Part shown: positions 8,503 to 17,108 of the stretch, piece after piece | Layout of the letters: every line of letters begins with the position of its first letter | How positions within the stretch are numbered: position 1 is the first letter of the stretch | DNA from: Vibrio celticus | Lineage (GTDB): Bacteria > Pseudomonadota > Gammaproteobacteria > Enterobacterales > Vibrionaceae | Assembly (NCBI RefSeq): GCF_024347335.1 | Contig: NZ_AP025463.1 | Coordinates: 1,302,001-1,366,000 of the forward strand | DNA length: 64,000 nt | Direction of reading: 5' to 3' | Made by a program: the position numbers and the translations under genes | Notes under the pieces: model-generated | Seen by the model: the letters and a program-made list of their open reading frames with translations, nothing else | What the model was told of the DNA's origin: nothing | The model's database searches: none

Positions 8503-10785
8503 ATGAGCTCTCTAAGACAAAAATGGGTAAGTGACCCAGCTTTTAAACTCTTTAAAAAAGTACTACCACCACTATCTAGCACCGAGAAAGAAGCGATGGA
8601 AGCGGGTAGCGTGTGGTGGGACGGAGAGCTGTTTTCTGGTAAACCAGATTTCACTAAGCTTCACCAGTACCCAAAACCTCAGCTGACAGCAGAAGAGCAA
8701 TCGTTCATGGATAATGAACTTGAAACTTTGCTCGCTATGCTTGATGACCACAAAATTGTGAAAGAAGACCGAGACCTTCCAGAGGAAGTTTGGAACTTTT
8801 TACGCAAAGAACGTTTCTTCTCGCTAATTATCGCGAAAGGGTACGGCGGTCGTGAATTTTCAGCGCACGCAAACTCTACCATCGTAACTAAAATTGCGAC
8901 GCGTAGTATTAGTACTGCGGTTTCGGTAATGGTTCCAAACTCTCTTGGCCCTGGTGAGCTACTGTCTCACTACGGAACTCAAGATCAAAAAGACTACTGG
9001 TTACCTCGTCTTGCTGACGGTACAGATATCCCTTGTTTCGCACTCACAGGGCCTGAAGCAGGTTCTGATGCGGGTGGTATCCCTGATGTCGGTACCGTTT
9101 GTATGGGCATGCACGAAGGCAAAGAGACACTAGGCATCAAGCTTAACTGGAACAAGCGCTACATTACGCTAGCTCCAGTGGCGACGGTACTTGGTCTGGC
9201 TTTCAAACTGCACGATCCAGAAAAGCTACTGGGTGACAAAGAAGACATTGGCATCACGTGTGCGCTTATCCCGGCAGACCACGAAGGTGTTGTGATTGGT
9301 GAGCGTCATGATCCACTTGGTCTTGCGTTTATGAATGGTCCAACACGCGGTCACGATGTATTTATTCCTATGGAATGGTTAATCGGTGGCGCAGATTACG
9401 CAGGTAAAGGCTGGCGTATGCTGGTGGAATGTCTGTCTGCAGGTCGTGGTATCTCATTACCAGCACTTGGCACGGCGATGGGCCACCTAACAGCGAAAAC
9501 TACTGGTGCGTACGCTTACGTTCGTAAACAGTTCGGTATGTCGATTGGTAAGTTTGAAGGTGTTGCAGAGAGCCTTGGACGTATTGGTGGCTTAACGTAT
9601 CTACTAGAAGCGACTCGTACACTGACAACTACTTCACTTGATATGAAAGAGAAGCCGGGTATCGTAACGGCTATCGCGAAGTATCACATGACAGAGATGG
9701 CACGTACTATTCTGAATGATTCAATGGATATCCATTCAGGTCGTGCAATTCAAGATGGCCCAATGAACTACTTGGCTGCGCCTTACCTAGGTATTCCAGT
9801 GGCTATCACAGTAGAAGGTGCGAACATCCTAACTCGTAACCTGATGATCTTCGGTCAAGGTGCGACACGTTGTCACCCATACGTATTGAGCGAAATGGAA
9901 GCGGCAGCGAACCCAGATGAGAAGCAAGGTGCAAAAGACTTTGATAGCTTGTTGTTCAAGCACATCTCACACGCAACTAAAAACACGTTCGGTGCTTTTG
10001 GTGCGGCACTAACTGGCTCTAAGTTCATTAAAGCCGACATGAGCGGTCCAACTAAGCCTTACTACCAAGATTTGACTCGTTTGAGCCGTGCGCTTGCGGT
10101 CAGTGCGGATTTCGCAATGCTGACGCTAGGTGGCGAACTGAAACGTAAAGAGCTTATCTCTGCACGTTTGGGTGATGGTCTAAGTTACCTATACATGGCG
10201 TCGGCTGCGCTTAAGAAGTATGAAGACGAAGGTCGTCAACAAGCTGACCTAGACTACGTACATTACGCGGTTCAACACTGTTTCCATAATGCGGCTAAGT
10301 CGCTGCAGGAAGCGTACAGAAACTTCCCGAACAAGATGGTTGGGAAAGTGCTGAAAGGACTAGTTTTCCCTGTTGGTAACCACTTCGAAAAACCGAGTGA
10401 TAACCTAACAGTTCAACTAGCAGAAAGCTTGATGACTCCAGGTGCACACCGTGAACGTCTGACGCATCTTTGTTACATTGGCAAAGAGGAAGATGATAGT
10501 GTTGGCCTTATGGAGAATGCTTTCAATGCGATGTACAGCATCAAGCCTCTGGAGCGTAAAATCTTCAAAGCAGTGAAAGAAGGCAAAGTGGCTCGTAAAG
10601 GCTTGCTGGCAGACAAACTGGCTCAAGCACTTGCAGCTGATGTTCTGACACAAGAAGAAGTCGACCAAATTGTTGCTGCTGATAAACTACGCTACACAGC
10701 GATTCAAGTTGACCACTTCAGTCATGACTTTAGTGAAACTTTGACGCGAAAAGAGTTAAAACCTAAGCTAAATAGCGTTGCTTAG
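8503..10785 (+). CDS. fadE: acyl-CoA dehydrogenase FadE
   Basis: A 760-residue flavoprotein for the first step of fatty-acid beta-oxidation, oxidising acyl-CoA to trans-2-enoyl-CoA. It has the acyl-CoA dehydrogenase layout: a helical N-domain (DLPEEVWNFLRKERFFSLII), the middle beta-domain with CFALTGPEAGSDAGG and the LNWNKRYITLAPVA segment, a C-domain (CLSAGRGISLPALG, YAYVRKQFGMSIGKFEGV, VEGANILTRNLMIFGQG), and a long C-terminal extension typical of FadE. It is slightly shorter than E. coli FadE (814) because the N-terminal membrane segment is absent. AAGGA lies ten bases before the ATG. A possible inverted repeat TTCAC/GTGAA (8467-8486) precedes it. Its own terminator is split by an IS element just downstream. 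Confidence 0.95.
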   Translation: MSSLRQKWVSDPAFKLFKKVLPPLSSTEKEAMEAGSVWWDGELFSGKPDFTKLHQYPKPQLTAEEQSFMDNELETLLAMLDDHKIVKEDRDLPEEVWNFLRKERFFSLIIAKGYGGREFSAHANSTIVTKIATRSISTAVSVMVPNSLGPGELLSHYGTQDQKDYWLPRLADGTDIPCFALTGPEAGSDAGGIPDVGTVCMGMHEGKETLGIKLNWNKRYITLAPVATVLGLAFKLHDPEKLLGDKEDIGITCALIPADHEGVVIGERHDPLGLAFMNGPTRGHDVFIPMEWLIGGADYAGKGWRMLVECLSAGRGISLPALGTAMGHLTAKTTGAYAYVRKQFGMSIGKFEGVAESLGRIGGLTYLLEATRTLTTTSLDMKEKPGIVTAIAKYHMTEMARTILNDSMDIHSGRAIQDGPMNYLAAPYLGIPVAITVEGANILTRNLMIFGQGATRCHPYVLSEMEAAANPDEKQGAKDFDSLLFKHISHATKNTFGAFGAALTGSKFIKADMSGPTKPYYQDLTRLSRALAVSADFAMLTLGGELKRKELISARLGDGLSYLYMASAALKKYEDEGRQQADLDYVHYAVQHCFHNAAKSLQEAYRNFPNKMVGKVLKGLVFPVGNHFEKPSDNLTVQLAESLMTPGAHRERLTHLCYIGKEEDDSVGLMENAFNAMYSIKPLERKIFKAVKEGKVARKGLLADKLAQALAADVLTQEEVDQIVAADKLRYTAIQVDHFSHDFSETLTRKELKPKLNSVA

Positions 10786-10805
10786 ATAAAGAAACGATAA
10801 AAGGC

Positions 10806-10816
10806 ACCTAATTAGG
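10806..10816. repeat. left target-site duplication of IS4-type element
   Basis: ACCTAATTAGG, repeated exactly at 12228-12238. Joined with its flanks it restores the 18-base perfect palindrome GGCACCTAATTAGGTGCC with A-rich and T-rich flanks, which is the expected fadE terminator. Confidence 0.9.
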
Positions 10817-12227
10817 TAATGCCGATCAGTTAAAGCCAAAGTGATCGGTTGAACGATCCTTCAGAGCTGTCAAAATCCAAGTGTATTTAATGCACTTGGA
10901 TTTTTTTATGGATGTTTCTCAAGCTCTAAACATAATTAATGATTGGAAACCTAGCAACGTTGAAACTTTGTCTGACTTGCTTCCAATTGACCTCATCGAC
11001 GAAGCTTATTCTCTTACTGATACCGTCACGATGAGAAAGAGGAAATTAACTTTAGAATCCATGGTGTGGCTGCTTGTTGGAATGGCTATCTATAACAGTA
11101 AATCCATGAAAGATTTAGTGAACCAACTTGATATTGTCGACCGTACAGGTAAAGCTTTTGTCGCACCAAGTGCGTTAACTCAACGTCGAAAGACTTTGGG
11201 TGAAGACGCAATTAAAGCGGTCTTTGAGCGAATGACTACGTCATGGTTAAAAAGTGCAAAGTTACCCCAGTGGAATGGATTAACGCTTCTTGGCGTCGAT
11301 GGCGTTGTTTGGCGAACGCCCGATAACCCGCAAAATGAAAAGGCATTTTCTCGACAAAAAGGGACGCAATATCCGCAAGTGAGAATGGTCTGCCAAATGG
11401 AACTAAGCAGTCACATTATTACGGCCAGTGCCTTTGATAATTACAATACAAACGAAATGATATTAGCTGAAAAACTGATAGAAACAACACCAAACCATAG
11501 CGTGACAATGTTCGATAAGGGTTCTATTCTTTAGGCTTATTACATAAATGGCAAGACTCTGGCTCAGAGCGTCATTGGCTTATCCCCCTCAAGAAAAATA
11601 CACAATATGACATTGTTCAATCTTTAGGGCGAAATGACAAACTGGTTCAATTACACAGTAACCCAAGGGCTAGAAAGCTATGGCCTGATTTACCAAAGTC
11701 GATAACCGCTCGACTTGTCACTCGTAAAATTAAAGGAAAAGACTACCAAGTATTAACCTCCATGACGGACTCCCTGCGTTACCCATCAAAAGATATTGCA
11801 GGCCTTTATGAACATCGTTGGGAAATTGAGCTAGGCTACCGAGAGCAGAAACAATACATGCTTGGAAATCGTCTCACGCTGCGAAGTCGTTTACCAGAAC
11901 TGGTAAAGCAGGAGTTATGGGGCATCTTGCTTACTTACAATTTAATCCGATACCAGATGGTCGAGCTCTGCTTCAATCTAAAGGGAAATTACCTTCCTTA
12001 TCAACTCAGTTTTAACGGCACATTAGCTCATGTATCTGCGTTACTTGTAGGCTTACCTTACTCAACACCAGGCGCAATACCTCGTCAGCTAAAGGGGTTC
12101 CACAACATGGCTGAAAGCTTAATACTTGAAGGGCGAAGGGAAAGGACATTCCCTAGAACAGTTAAACCCAGACCACAACGGTATGCTAAGAACAAAAATG
12201 CCGTTCACTCTTAAGTGAACGGCATTA
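10817..12227 (+). mobile_element. IS4-family insertion sequence, 1411 bp
   Basis: The ends are imperfect inverted repeats: TAATGCCGATCAGTTAA at the left and the reverse complement of TAATGCCGTTCACTTAA at the right. These match the ends I recall for E. coli IS4 (1426 bp). An 11-base direct repeat ACCTAATTAGG flanks the element, the length usual for IS4. It carries one transposase reading frame broken by a single-base frameshift. The insertion lies at the centre of a terminator-like palindrome between fadE and fabV. Confidence 0.92.
10908..12214 (+). pseudogene. IS4-family transposase, frameshifted
   Basis: The first part (ATG at 10908 to the stop ending 11534) matches IS4 transposase: MRKRKLTLESMVWLLVGMA, FVAPSALTQRR, LTLLGVDGVVWRTPDNP (first catalytic Asp), YPQVRMVCQMELSSH, MFDKG. 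In the next frame the expected continuation FYSLGLLHKWQ follows immediately, so one T seems to be missing near 11521-11524. The second part contains LTSMTDSLRYP and YEHRWEIELGYREQKQ, the YREK-type signature with the catalytic Glu, and runs to 12214. Without the shift the protein would be about 435 residues, close to the 442 of IS4. It could be a true inactivating deletion or a sequencing error. Confidence 0.9.
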
Positions 12228-12248
12228 ACCTAATTAGGTGCCTTTTTT
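12228..12248 (+). terminator. right half of the split fadE terminator, with target duplication
   Basis: ACCTAATTAGG (12228-12238) is the second copy of the target duplication, followed by TGCC and six Ts. Together with AAAAGGC at 10799-10805 it would rebuild a strong hairpin terminator. Alone, the right copy retains only a short CCTAATTAGG palindrome before the T tract. Confidence 0.8.
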
Positions 12249-12416
12249 GTTTTTGTCGTAGAAGTCGCAATAGATGCGTTAACAAATGGTGACTTAGTCA
12301 GCAAATATTCGCTGAGTGCTCCAACCACTTGCATTTTCACCACATTTTTACAGAAATTAGATGCCATTTGCGTACGAAACTTTTATCCTTAACCTGATTT
12401 TTTAAGGAAGTTGAAT

Positions 12417-13619
12417 ATGATCATCAAACCTCGAATTCGCGGATTCATCTGTACTACAACACATCCAGTCGGTTGTGAAGCTAATGTAAAAGAACAAATT
12501 GCTTACACAAAAGCTCAAGGCCCAATCGCAAACGCACCTAAACGTGTACTAGTTGTTGGCTCTTCAAGTGGCTACGGCTTGTCTTCACGTATTGCGGCTG
12601 CATTTGGTGGCGGCGCTTCAACTATCGGTGTTTTCTTCGAGAAAGCCGGTACTGAGAAAAAGCCGGGCACAGCTGGTTTTTACAACTCAGCAGCGTTCGA
12701 CAAGCTAGCTAAAGAAGAAGGCCTGTATTCAAAAAGCCTGAACGGCGATGCTTTCTCTAACGAAGCGAAACAGAAAACGATTGACCTGATCAAAGAAGAT
12801 CTAGGTCAAATCGATATGGTTGCGTACTCACTGGCGTCTCCAGTGCGTAAAATGCCAGAGACTGGCGAAGTTATTCGTTCAGCTCTGAAACCTATCGGTG
12901 AAACGTACACATCAACGGCTGTTGATACCAACAAAGACATGATCATCGAAGCAAGTGTTGAGCCTGCATCTGAAGAAGAGATCAAAGACACTGTTACTGT
13001 AATGGGCGGTGAAGATTGGGAACTTTGGATCAACGCTCTATCTGAAGCGGGTGTTCTAGCTGACGGTTGTAAAACTGTTGCTTACAGCTACATCGGTACT
13101 GAACTAACGTGGCCAATCTACTGGGATGGCGCGCTAGGTAAAGCTAAGATGGATCTAGACCGTGCAGCGTCAGCGCTTAACGAGAAACTAGGCCAAACTG
13201 GCGGTACTGCAAACGTTGCTGTTCTTAAGTCTGTTGTGACTCAAGCAAGCTCTGCGATTCCTGTTATGCCTCTTTACATCGCGATGGTGTTCAAGAAGAT
13301 GCGTGAAGAAGGTATTCACGAAGGTTGTATGGAACAGATCTTCCGTATGTTCAGCCAACGTCTATACAAAGAAGACGGCAGCGCAGCAGAAGTAGATGAA
13401 GTGAACCGTCTACGTCTAGATGACCTAGAACTTCGCGAAGACATTCAAGATCATTGTCGTAACCTATGGCCTCAAATCACAACTGAAAACCTGAAAGAAC
13501 TGACTGACTACGTAGAGTACAAAGAAGAATTCTTGAAGCTGTTCGGTTTCGGTGTTGAAGGCGTTGATTACGAAGCTGACGTTAACCCAGCTGTCGAATT
13601 TGATGTAGCTGACATCTAA
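12417..13619 (+). CDS. fabV: enoyl-[ACP]/CoA reductase FabV
   Basis: 400 residues from the ATG at 12417, which has AAGGAAG six bases upstream; a TTG two codons earlier was rejected. FabV reduces trans-2-enoyl-acyl-carrier-protein with NADH in the last step of fatty-acid elongation and is the triclosan-insensitive form first described in Vibrio cholerae. The nucleotide-binding region VVGSSSGYGLSSRIAAAFGG is near residue 50, and the FabV-specific Y-X8-K active-site pair is visible in IYWDGALGKAK. The length equals that of the family. Codon use is typical of highly expressed Vibrio genes. It is unrelated to the IS just upstream and is followed by a strong terminator. Confidence 0.97.
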   Translation: MIIKPRIRGFICTTTHPVGCEANVKEQIAYTKAQGPIANAPKRVLVVGSSSGYGLSSRIAAAFGGGASTIGVFFEKAGTEKKPGTAGFYNSAAFDKLAKEEGLYSKSLNGDAFSNEAKQKTIDLIKEDLGQIDMVAYSLASPVRKMPETGEVIRSALKPIGETYTSTAVDTNKDMIIEASVEPASEEEIKDTVTVMGGEDWELWINALSEAGVLADGCKTVAYSYIGTELTWPIYWDGALGKAKMDLDRAASALNEKLGQTGGTANVAVLKSVVTQASSAIPVMPLYIAMVFKKMREEGIHEGCMEQIFRMFSQRLYKEDGSAAEVDEVNRLRLDDLELREDIQDHCRNLWPQITTENLKELTDYVEYKEEFLKLFGFGVEGVDYEADVNPAVEFDVADI

Positions 13620-13640
13620 CAAACAATCGAATAAAAATGA

Positions 13641-13670
13641 AATAGGCGCTCACTGAGCGCCTATTTTTTT
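13641..13670 (+). terminator. fabV terminator
   Basis: Ten-base stem AATAGGCGCT / AGCGCCTATT with loop CACTG and a run of Ts, 22 bases after the stop codon. Confidence 0.92.
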
Positions 13671-13680
13671 GTCTGTTATT

Positions 13681-13862
13681 TAGCTCGGATATTTAAGAGC
13701 AGATACGGGATGCGAAGAGATTTAAGATCAGATGCGGGATTCGAGTGGCTAGATGCGAAGAGCTTTAAGAGCGGATGAGAGATTCGGATGTCGAGACTCG
13801 AAGAGATTTAAGAGCAGATACGGAGTTCGAGGTTCGACGATCTCTAAGAACAAGTGAAAGAA
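13681..13862. repeat. degenerate direct repeats, unit about 40 bases
   Basis: Variants of CGAAGAGATTTAAGAGCAGA recur at about 13687, 13709, 13757 and 13798, separated by variants of GATRCGGGATTCGAG. A fifth, more decayed copy is near 13830. Spacing is irregular and there is no reading frame. They lie between the convergent fabV and ybjL genes. Confidence 0.7.
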
Positions 13863-13938
13863 AAGAAGTCATAAAAAATGCACTAATCCAAACAAGAACT
13901 AGTGCATTTAAAATATCTAATTTATAACGCTGAATAAG

Positions 13939-15621
13939 CTAGCTAATGATGATGATGAAGGTACCTGCTAAGGTCATCAATATATTGGCTATCGCGTAAG
14001 TACCTGCGTAACCCAGAGCTGGAATGGTTGAGCGAGCGTGGTCATTTACGATGTCCATCGCTGGAGCGCAAGTTCGCGCGCCAATGATCGCACCAAACAA
14101 CAGAGCTCGGTTCATCTTCAATACGTAAGCGCCAACCAAGTACGCAAAGAATACTGGCAAGACGCTGACGACCAGAGCAATACCAATGACCTGAGGGCCT
14201 ACTTGCGTTAAGTGTTCAAACATCTTACCACCGGCGCTCAAGCCGATACCGACCATAAAGAACATCAAACCCAGGTCTTTGACCATGTTCAATGCCCCCT
14301 GAGGCACATAACCGAAAGTAGGGTGGTTTGCTCTTAAGAAGCCAAGCATGATGCCGGATAAAAGCAGGCCAACCGCATTACCTAAGCCAAACGACACCTG
14401 ACCGAATGTCATGGTGATCAAACCAAACAAAATACCCAGAATGAAAAAGCTACAGAAGGCCATCAAATCCGCCATTTGGCTGTGGATTGAGATGAAACCA
14501 ATTTTCTCAGCTAGACCGTGAACGCGACTCTTTTCGCCACTCACCTGCAGGACATCGCCTTTAGAAAGCACGATATTTAAGTCCATCGGCATTTCAATTT
14601 GAGCACGTACTACGCGGTTAAGGAAACAGCCGTATTCAGATAGGTTCAAGTCGGATAGGCGCTTACCTGCGATGCTGTCACTCTTAACGACAATCTCCTC
14701 TTCCACGATACGAAGATCGAGAAGGTTACGGTCGAAAACCTCTTTACCATTACGGAAGCTTGGGTCTAGACGAGCGTGGCTATCTGGGAAACCAACCAGT
14801 GCGATCTCGTCGCCTTCTTGCAGAATGGCATCACCATCTGGATGGGCAAGAATACCATTACGTCGAATACGCTCGATGTAACAGCCTGTTTGGCGATAGA
14901 TGCCCAGTTCTCGCAGGTTCTTACCGTCAGTCCAAGAGATAAGCTCTGGGCCCACTCGATAAGCACGAATAATGGGTAGGTAAACCTTACGCTGACCTGA
15001 AGCACCTAAACCGCGTTCTTGGGCTATTTGCTCTGCCGAGTCGTGTAGGTTTACTTTTTGAAGCTTTGGAATCAAGCGGGCAAACATAATCATACTGATT
15101 AAACCAACCAAGTAAGCCATCGCGTAACCCACTGATAGGTTCTCGATAATCAGGCTCAAATCCATATTTCTTGGTAATTCTGCAAGCCCAGAATTCAGAG
15201 CATCTTGAGCACCTACCAATATCGGCGTTGCTGTTAAGGCACCCGCCATCATGCCTGCAGATAAACCAAACCCGAGGCCAAGGTAATGACTACTGAAATA
15301 GGTTAGGGCAATTGCGGTAGAAAGTACCACAAGGCTCAGAATGAGGTAGTGCTTACCGTCTCTTAAGAAGATACCGAAGAAGTTTGGTCCGGCTTCAATG
15401 CCAACACAATAGATGAACAGCATGAAACCAATGGTGAGCGCATCGGCGTTAAAAGAAAAGCCAAGATGTCCCATGATAAGGGAAGTAATCAAAACACCGA
15501 TTGAATTACCAAGTTGGAGGCTACCGAAACGAATTTTACCAATGGCTAATCCAATCGATAAAACAACAAAGATGAGGAGAATGGGGTTTTGTTCTAACAG
15601 AAAAACAACGTCGATATTCAC
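13939..15621 (-). CDS. ybjL: AspT/YbjL-family transport protein
   Basis: A 560-residue inner-membrane protein closely resembling E. coli YbjL (561 residues) along its whole length. It has an N-terminal membrane half (FGSLQLGNSIGVLITSLIMG, IYCVGIEAGPNFF), two central cytoplasmic RCK_C/TrkA-C domains (YLPIIRAYRVGPELISWTDG, GILAHPDGDAILQEGDEIAL, then RVVRAQIEMPMDLNIVLSKG) and a C-terminal membrane half (RALLFGAIIGARTCAPAMDI). The family includes the aspartate:alanine exchanger AspT, but the substrate of YbjL is not established. The gene is convergent with fabV. Confidence 0.92.
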   Translation of the reverse strand: MNIDVVFLLEQNPILLIFVVLSIGLAIGKIRFGSLQLGNSIGVLITSLIMGHLGFSFNADALTIGFMLFIYCVGIEAGPNFFGIFLRDGKHYLILSLVVLSTAIALTYFSSHYLGLGFGLSAGMMAGALTATPILVGAQDALNSGLAELPRNMDLSLIIENLSVGYAMAYLVGLISMIMFARLIPKLQKVNLHDSAEQIAQERGLGASGQRKVYLPIIRAYRVGPELISWTDGKNLRELGIYRQTGCYIERIRRNGILAHPDGDAILQEGDEIALVGFPDSHARLDPSFRNGKEVFDRNLLDLRIVEEEIVVKSDSIAGKRLSDLNLSEYGCFLNRVVRAQIEMPMDLNIVLSKGDVLQVSGEKSRVHGLAEKIGFISIHSQMADLMAFCSFFILGILFGLITMTFGQVSFGLGNAVGLLLSGIMLGFLRANHPTFGYVPQGALNMVKDLGLMFFMVGIGLSAGGKMFEHLTQVGPQVIGIALVVSVLPVFFAYLVGAYVLKMNRALLFGAIIGARTCAPAMDIVNDHARSTIPALGYAGTYAIANILMTLAGTFIIIIS

Positions 15622-15764
15622 GGTGGTCGCTCAATAATTGGCGTGGAACACAGGGTAAGTTTGAGAGGTGGATTGTATCTAAATATAAATAAATTATAAG
15701 CAATATTTTGCTAATTTACTTGATTTTGACCTTATTCTTATTCCGTATGAAAACTGGTCATAAA

Positions 15765-16262
15765 AAAGGTTCTATTGTCCGAGCAAATCAACATAGCACG
15801 GGCGCAGCTATTGAAAGCTTGGAACAAATAGGAAAAACAATGGGGGCACTATTCAACGAAAATTCATTTAGCCGTGGATAGTGGCGGCTTACTGATTTGC
15901 TTGGATTTATCAGAAGGTCAACGCCACGACATAGTACATGCAGGAAGCTTAGTTGAATAACTCGATGAAGTTAATAATATCGCTTGTGATAAAGGGTATG
16001 ACAGTGAACCGTTCCGTTCCGTTGTTTTGTTAAGGAGCGTGGCGGAGAAACGGTAATTGCTAAACGAAACTACGGACAAAATATAGACAAAGGCAGTATG
16101 GGTTGGTGTTTATACAAGTATCATCACTTGGTCCAGAATGCCTTTGCGAGAATTAAGCATTATCGAGCTATTTCAATTGGATATGGTATCCTAGAAAGTA
16201 ATTATATCAGCATGTTATCGCTAGTATTCATGTTAATGTGGCTACCGATGTATTGCTGAACA
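15765..16262 (+). pseudogene. IS5-family transposase remnant
   Basis: Translation in shifting frames gives NQHSTGAAIESLEQIGK, then TKIHLAVDSGGLLICLDLSEG with QRHDIVHAGSLVE, IACDKGYDSEPFRS, AETVIAKRNYGQNIDKG and NAFARIKHYRAISIGYGILES. These are the conserved blocks of IS5-family (IS427-like) DDE transposases. At least one stop codon and several frameshifts interrupt them, so the gene is dead. No element ends were recognised. Confidence 0.8.
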
Positions 16263-16384
16263 TGAGGTGCACAGCAAAGATCAACGCGCCTGACTGTATT
16301 AAATTAAATGTGCTACGTTCCTTCGACGTTTCAATGCATTCAAGCTTGCCTATCGCTTGAATCTACTTCCAAAGATCTTCTTTC

Positions 16385-16835
16385 ATACGCACTAATATCA
16401 GCACTTAAGATGCTAGCTCATTGATGGCAATGCCTTTCCAATGAACTGCATACAATAAGCAAGATGTTACAACAGTTCACTAAAGAAAGTACCTCAACAT
16501 TATTGGAGCAGTGCGGTATTGAACCATGTGTAGCTGCTACATTGTTGGTTACAGCAGGTGGTAACCAGCAGAGATTAGGCAAAGAGTCTGCATTTGCAGT
16601 ACTTTGCGAAATGAGTTCGCTACAAGCTTCGTCAGGACAGACATCCCGAAACCGACTAAGCCGTAGGGGAGCAAGAGAGGACAATAATGCATTATGGACA
16701 GCAGTTTTGATAAGAATGAGAAGTGATCTCCTATACAAAATTATATGTAGCGAGGAGAAGCGGAGAGGGACTTTCGATAAAAGAAACACAAAGGTGTTTG
16801 AAAAGCTATATTGTTCGTGAACTTTCCCCATTATA
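16385..16835 (+). pseudogene. IS110-family transposase C-terminal remnant
   Basis: The frame from 16464 to 16820 reads LLEQCGIEPCVAATLLVTAG, QRLGKESAFAVLCEMSSL, ASSGQTSRNRLSRRGAREDN and NALWTAVLIRMRSD. This is the C-terminal transposase_20 domain of IS110-family enzymes, including the helix-hairpin-helix-like start and the serine motif region. Decayed upstream coding is visible from about 16385. The N-terminal RuvC-like domain is missing. Confidence 0.85.
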
Positions 16836-16879
16836 TTGAAAGATCTTTCTGTTATGACATAAGTGTTGACATAGGAGTG

Positions 16880-17093
16880 TCAATGCTCCCATGGAACGGA
16901 TATTTAGAAGCTTGAAAACCGCGTAGATACCAGCAACAGGTTACCTGACATAAGCCCAAGCTAAGAAAGACATCAGCCATTACCTTATGAGTTACTACAA
17001 TCGGCAACGGCCTCATCAAGCAAATGATGGGCCGTCGCCAGTAAATACCAAAAATCAGCTTAAGTCAGTGTCCGGAATTTGTTGACCACTACA
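16880..17093 (+). pseudogene. IS3-family transposase C-terminal remnant and element end
   Basis: The frame reads MERIFRSLKTA, a stop, IPATGYLT, a stop, AQAKKDISHYLMSYYNRQRP and HQANDGPSPVN: the end of an IS3-family integrase domain with two stop codons. The element end TGACCACTACA at 17083-17093, read in reverse as TGTAGTGGTCA, is typical of IS3-family terminal repeats. It directly abuts the end of the RND operon. Confidence 0.82.
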
Positions 17094-17108
17094 GTATGTG
17101 AGGGCTAT

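Noticed and set aside
13681..13862. CRISPR array
   Set aside because: Repeats are degenerate with irregular spacing, no constant-length spacers and no cas genes nearby.
16418..16831. Minus-strand frame of 137 codons
   Set aside because: Antisense to the IS110 remnant, whose plus-strand translation has clear family motifs.
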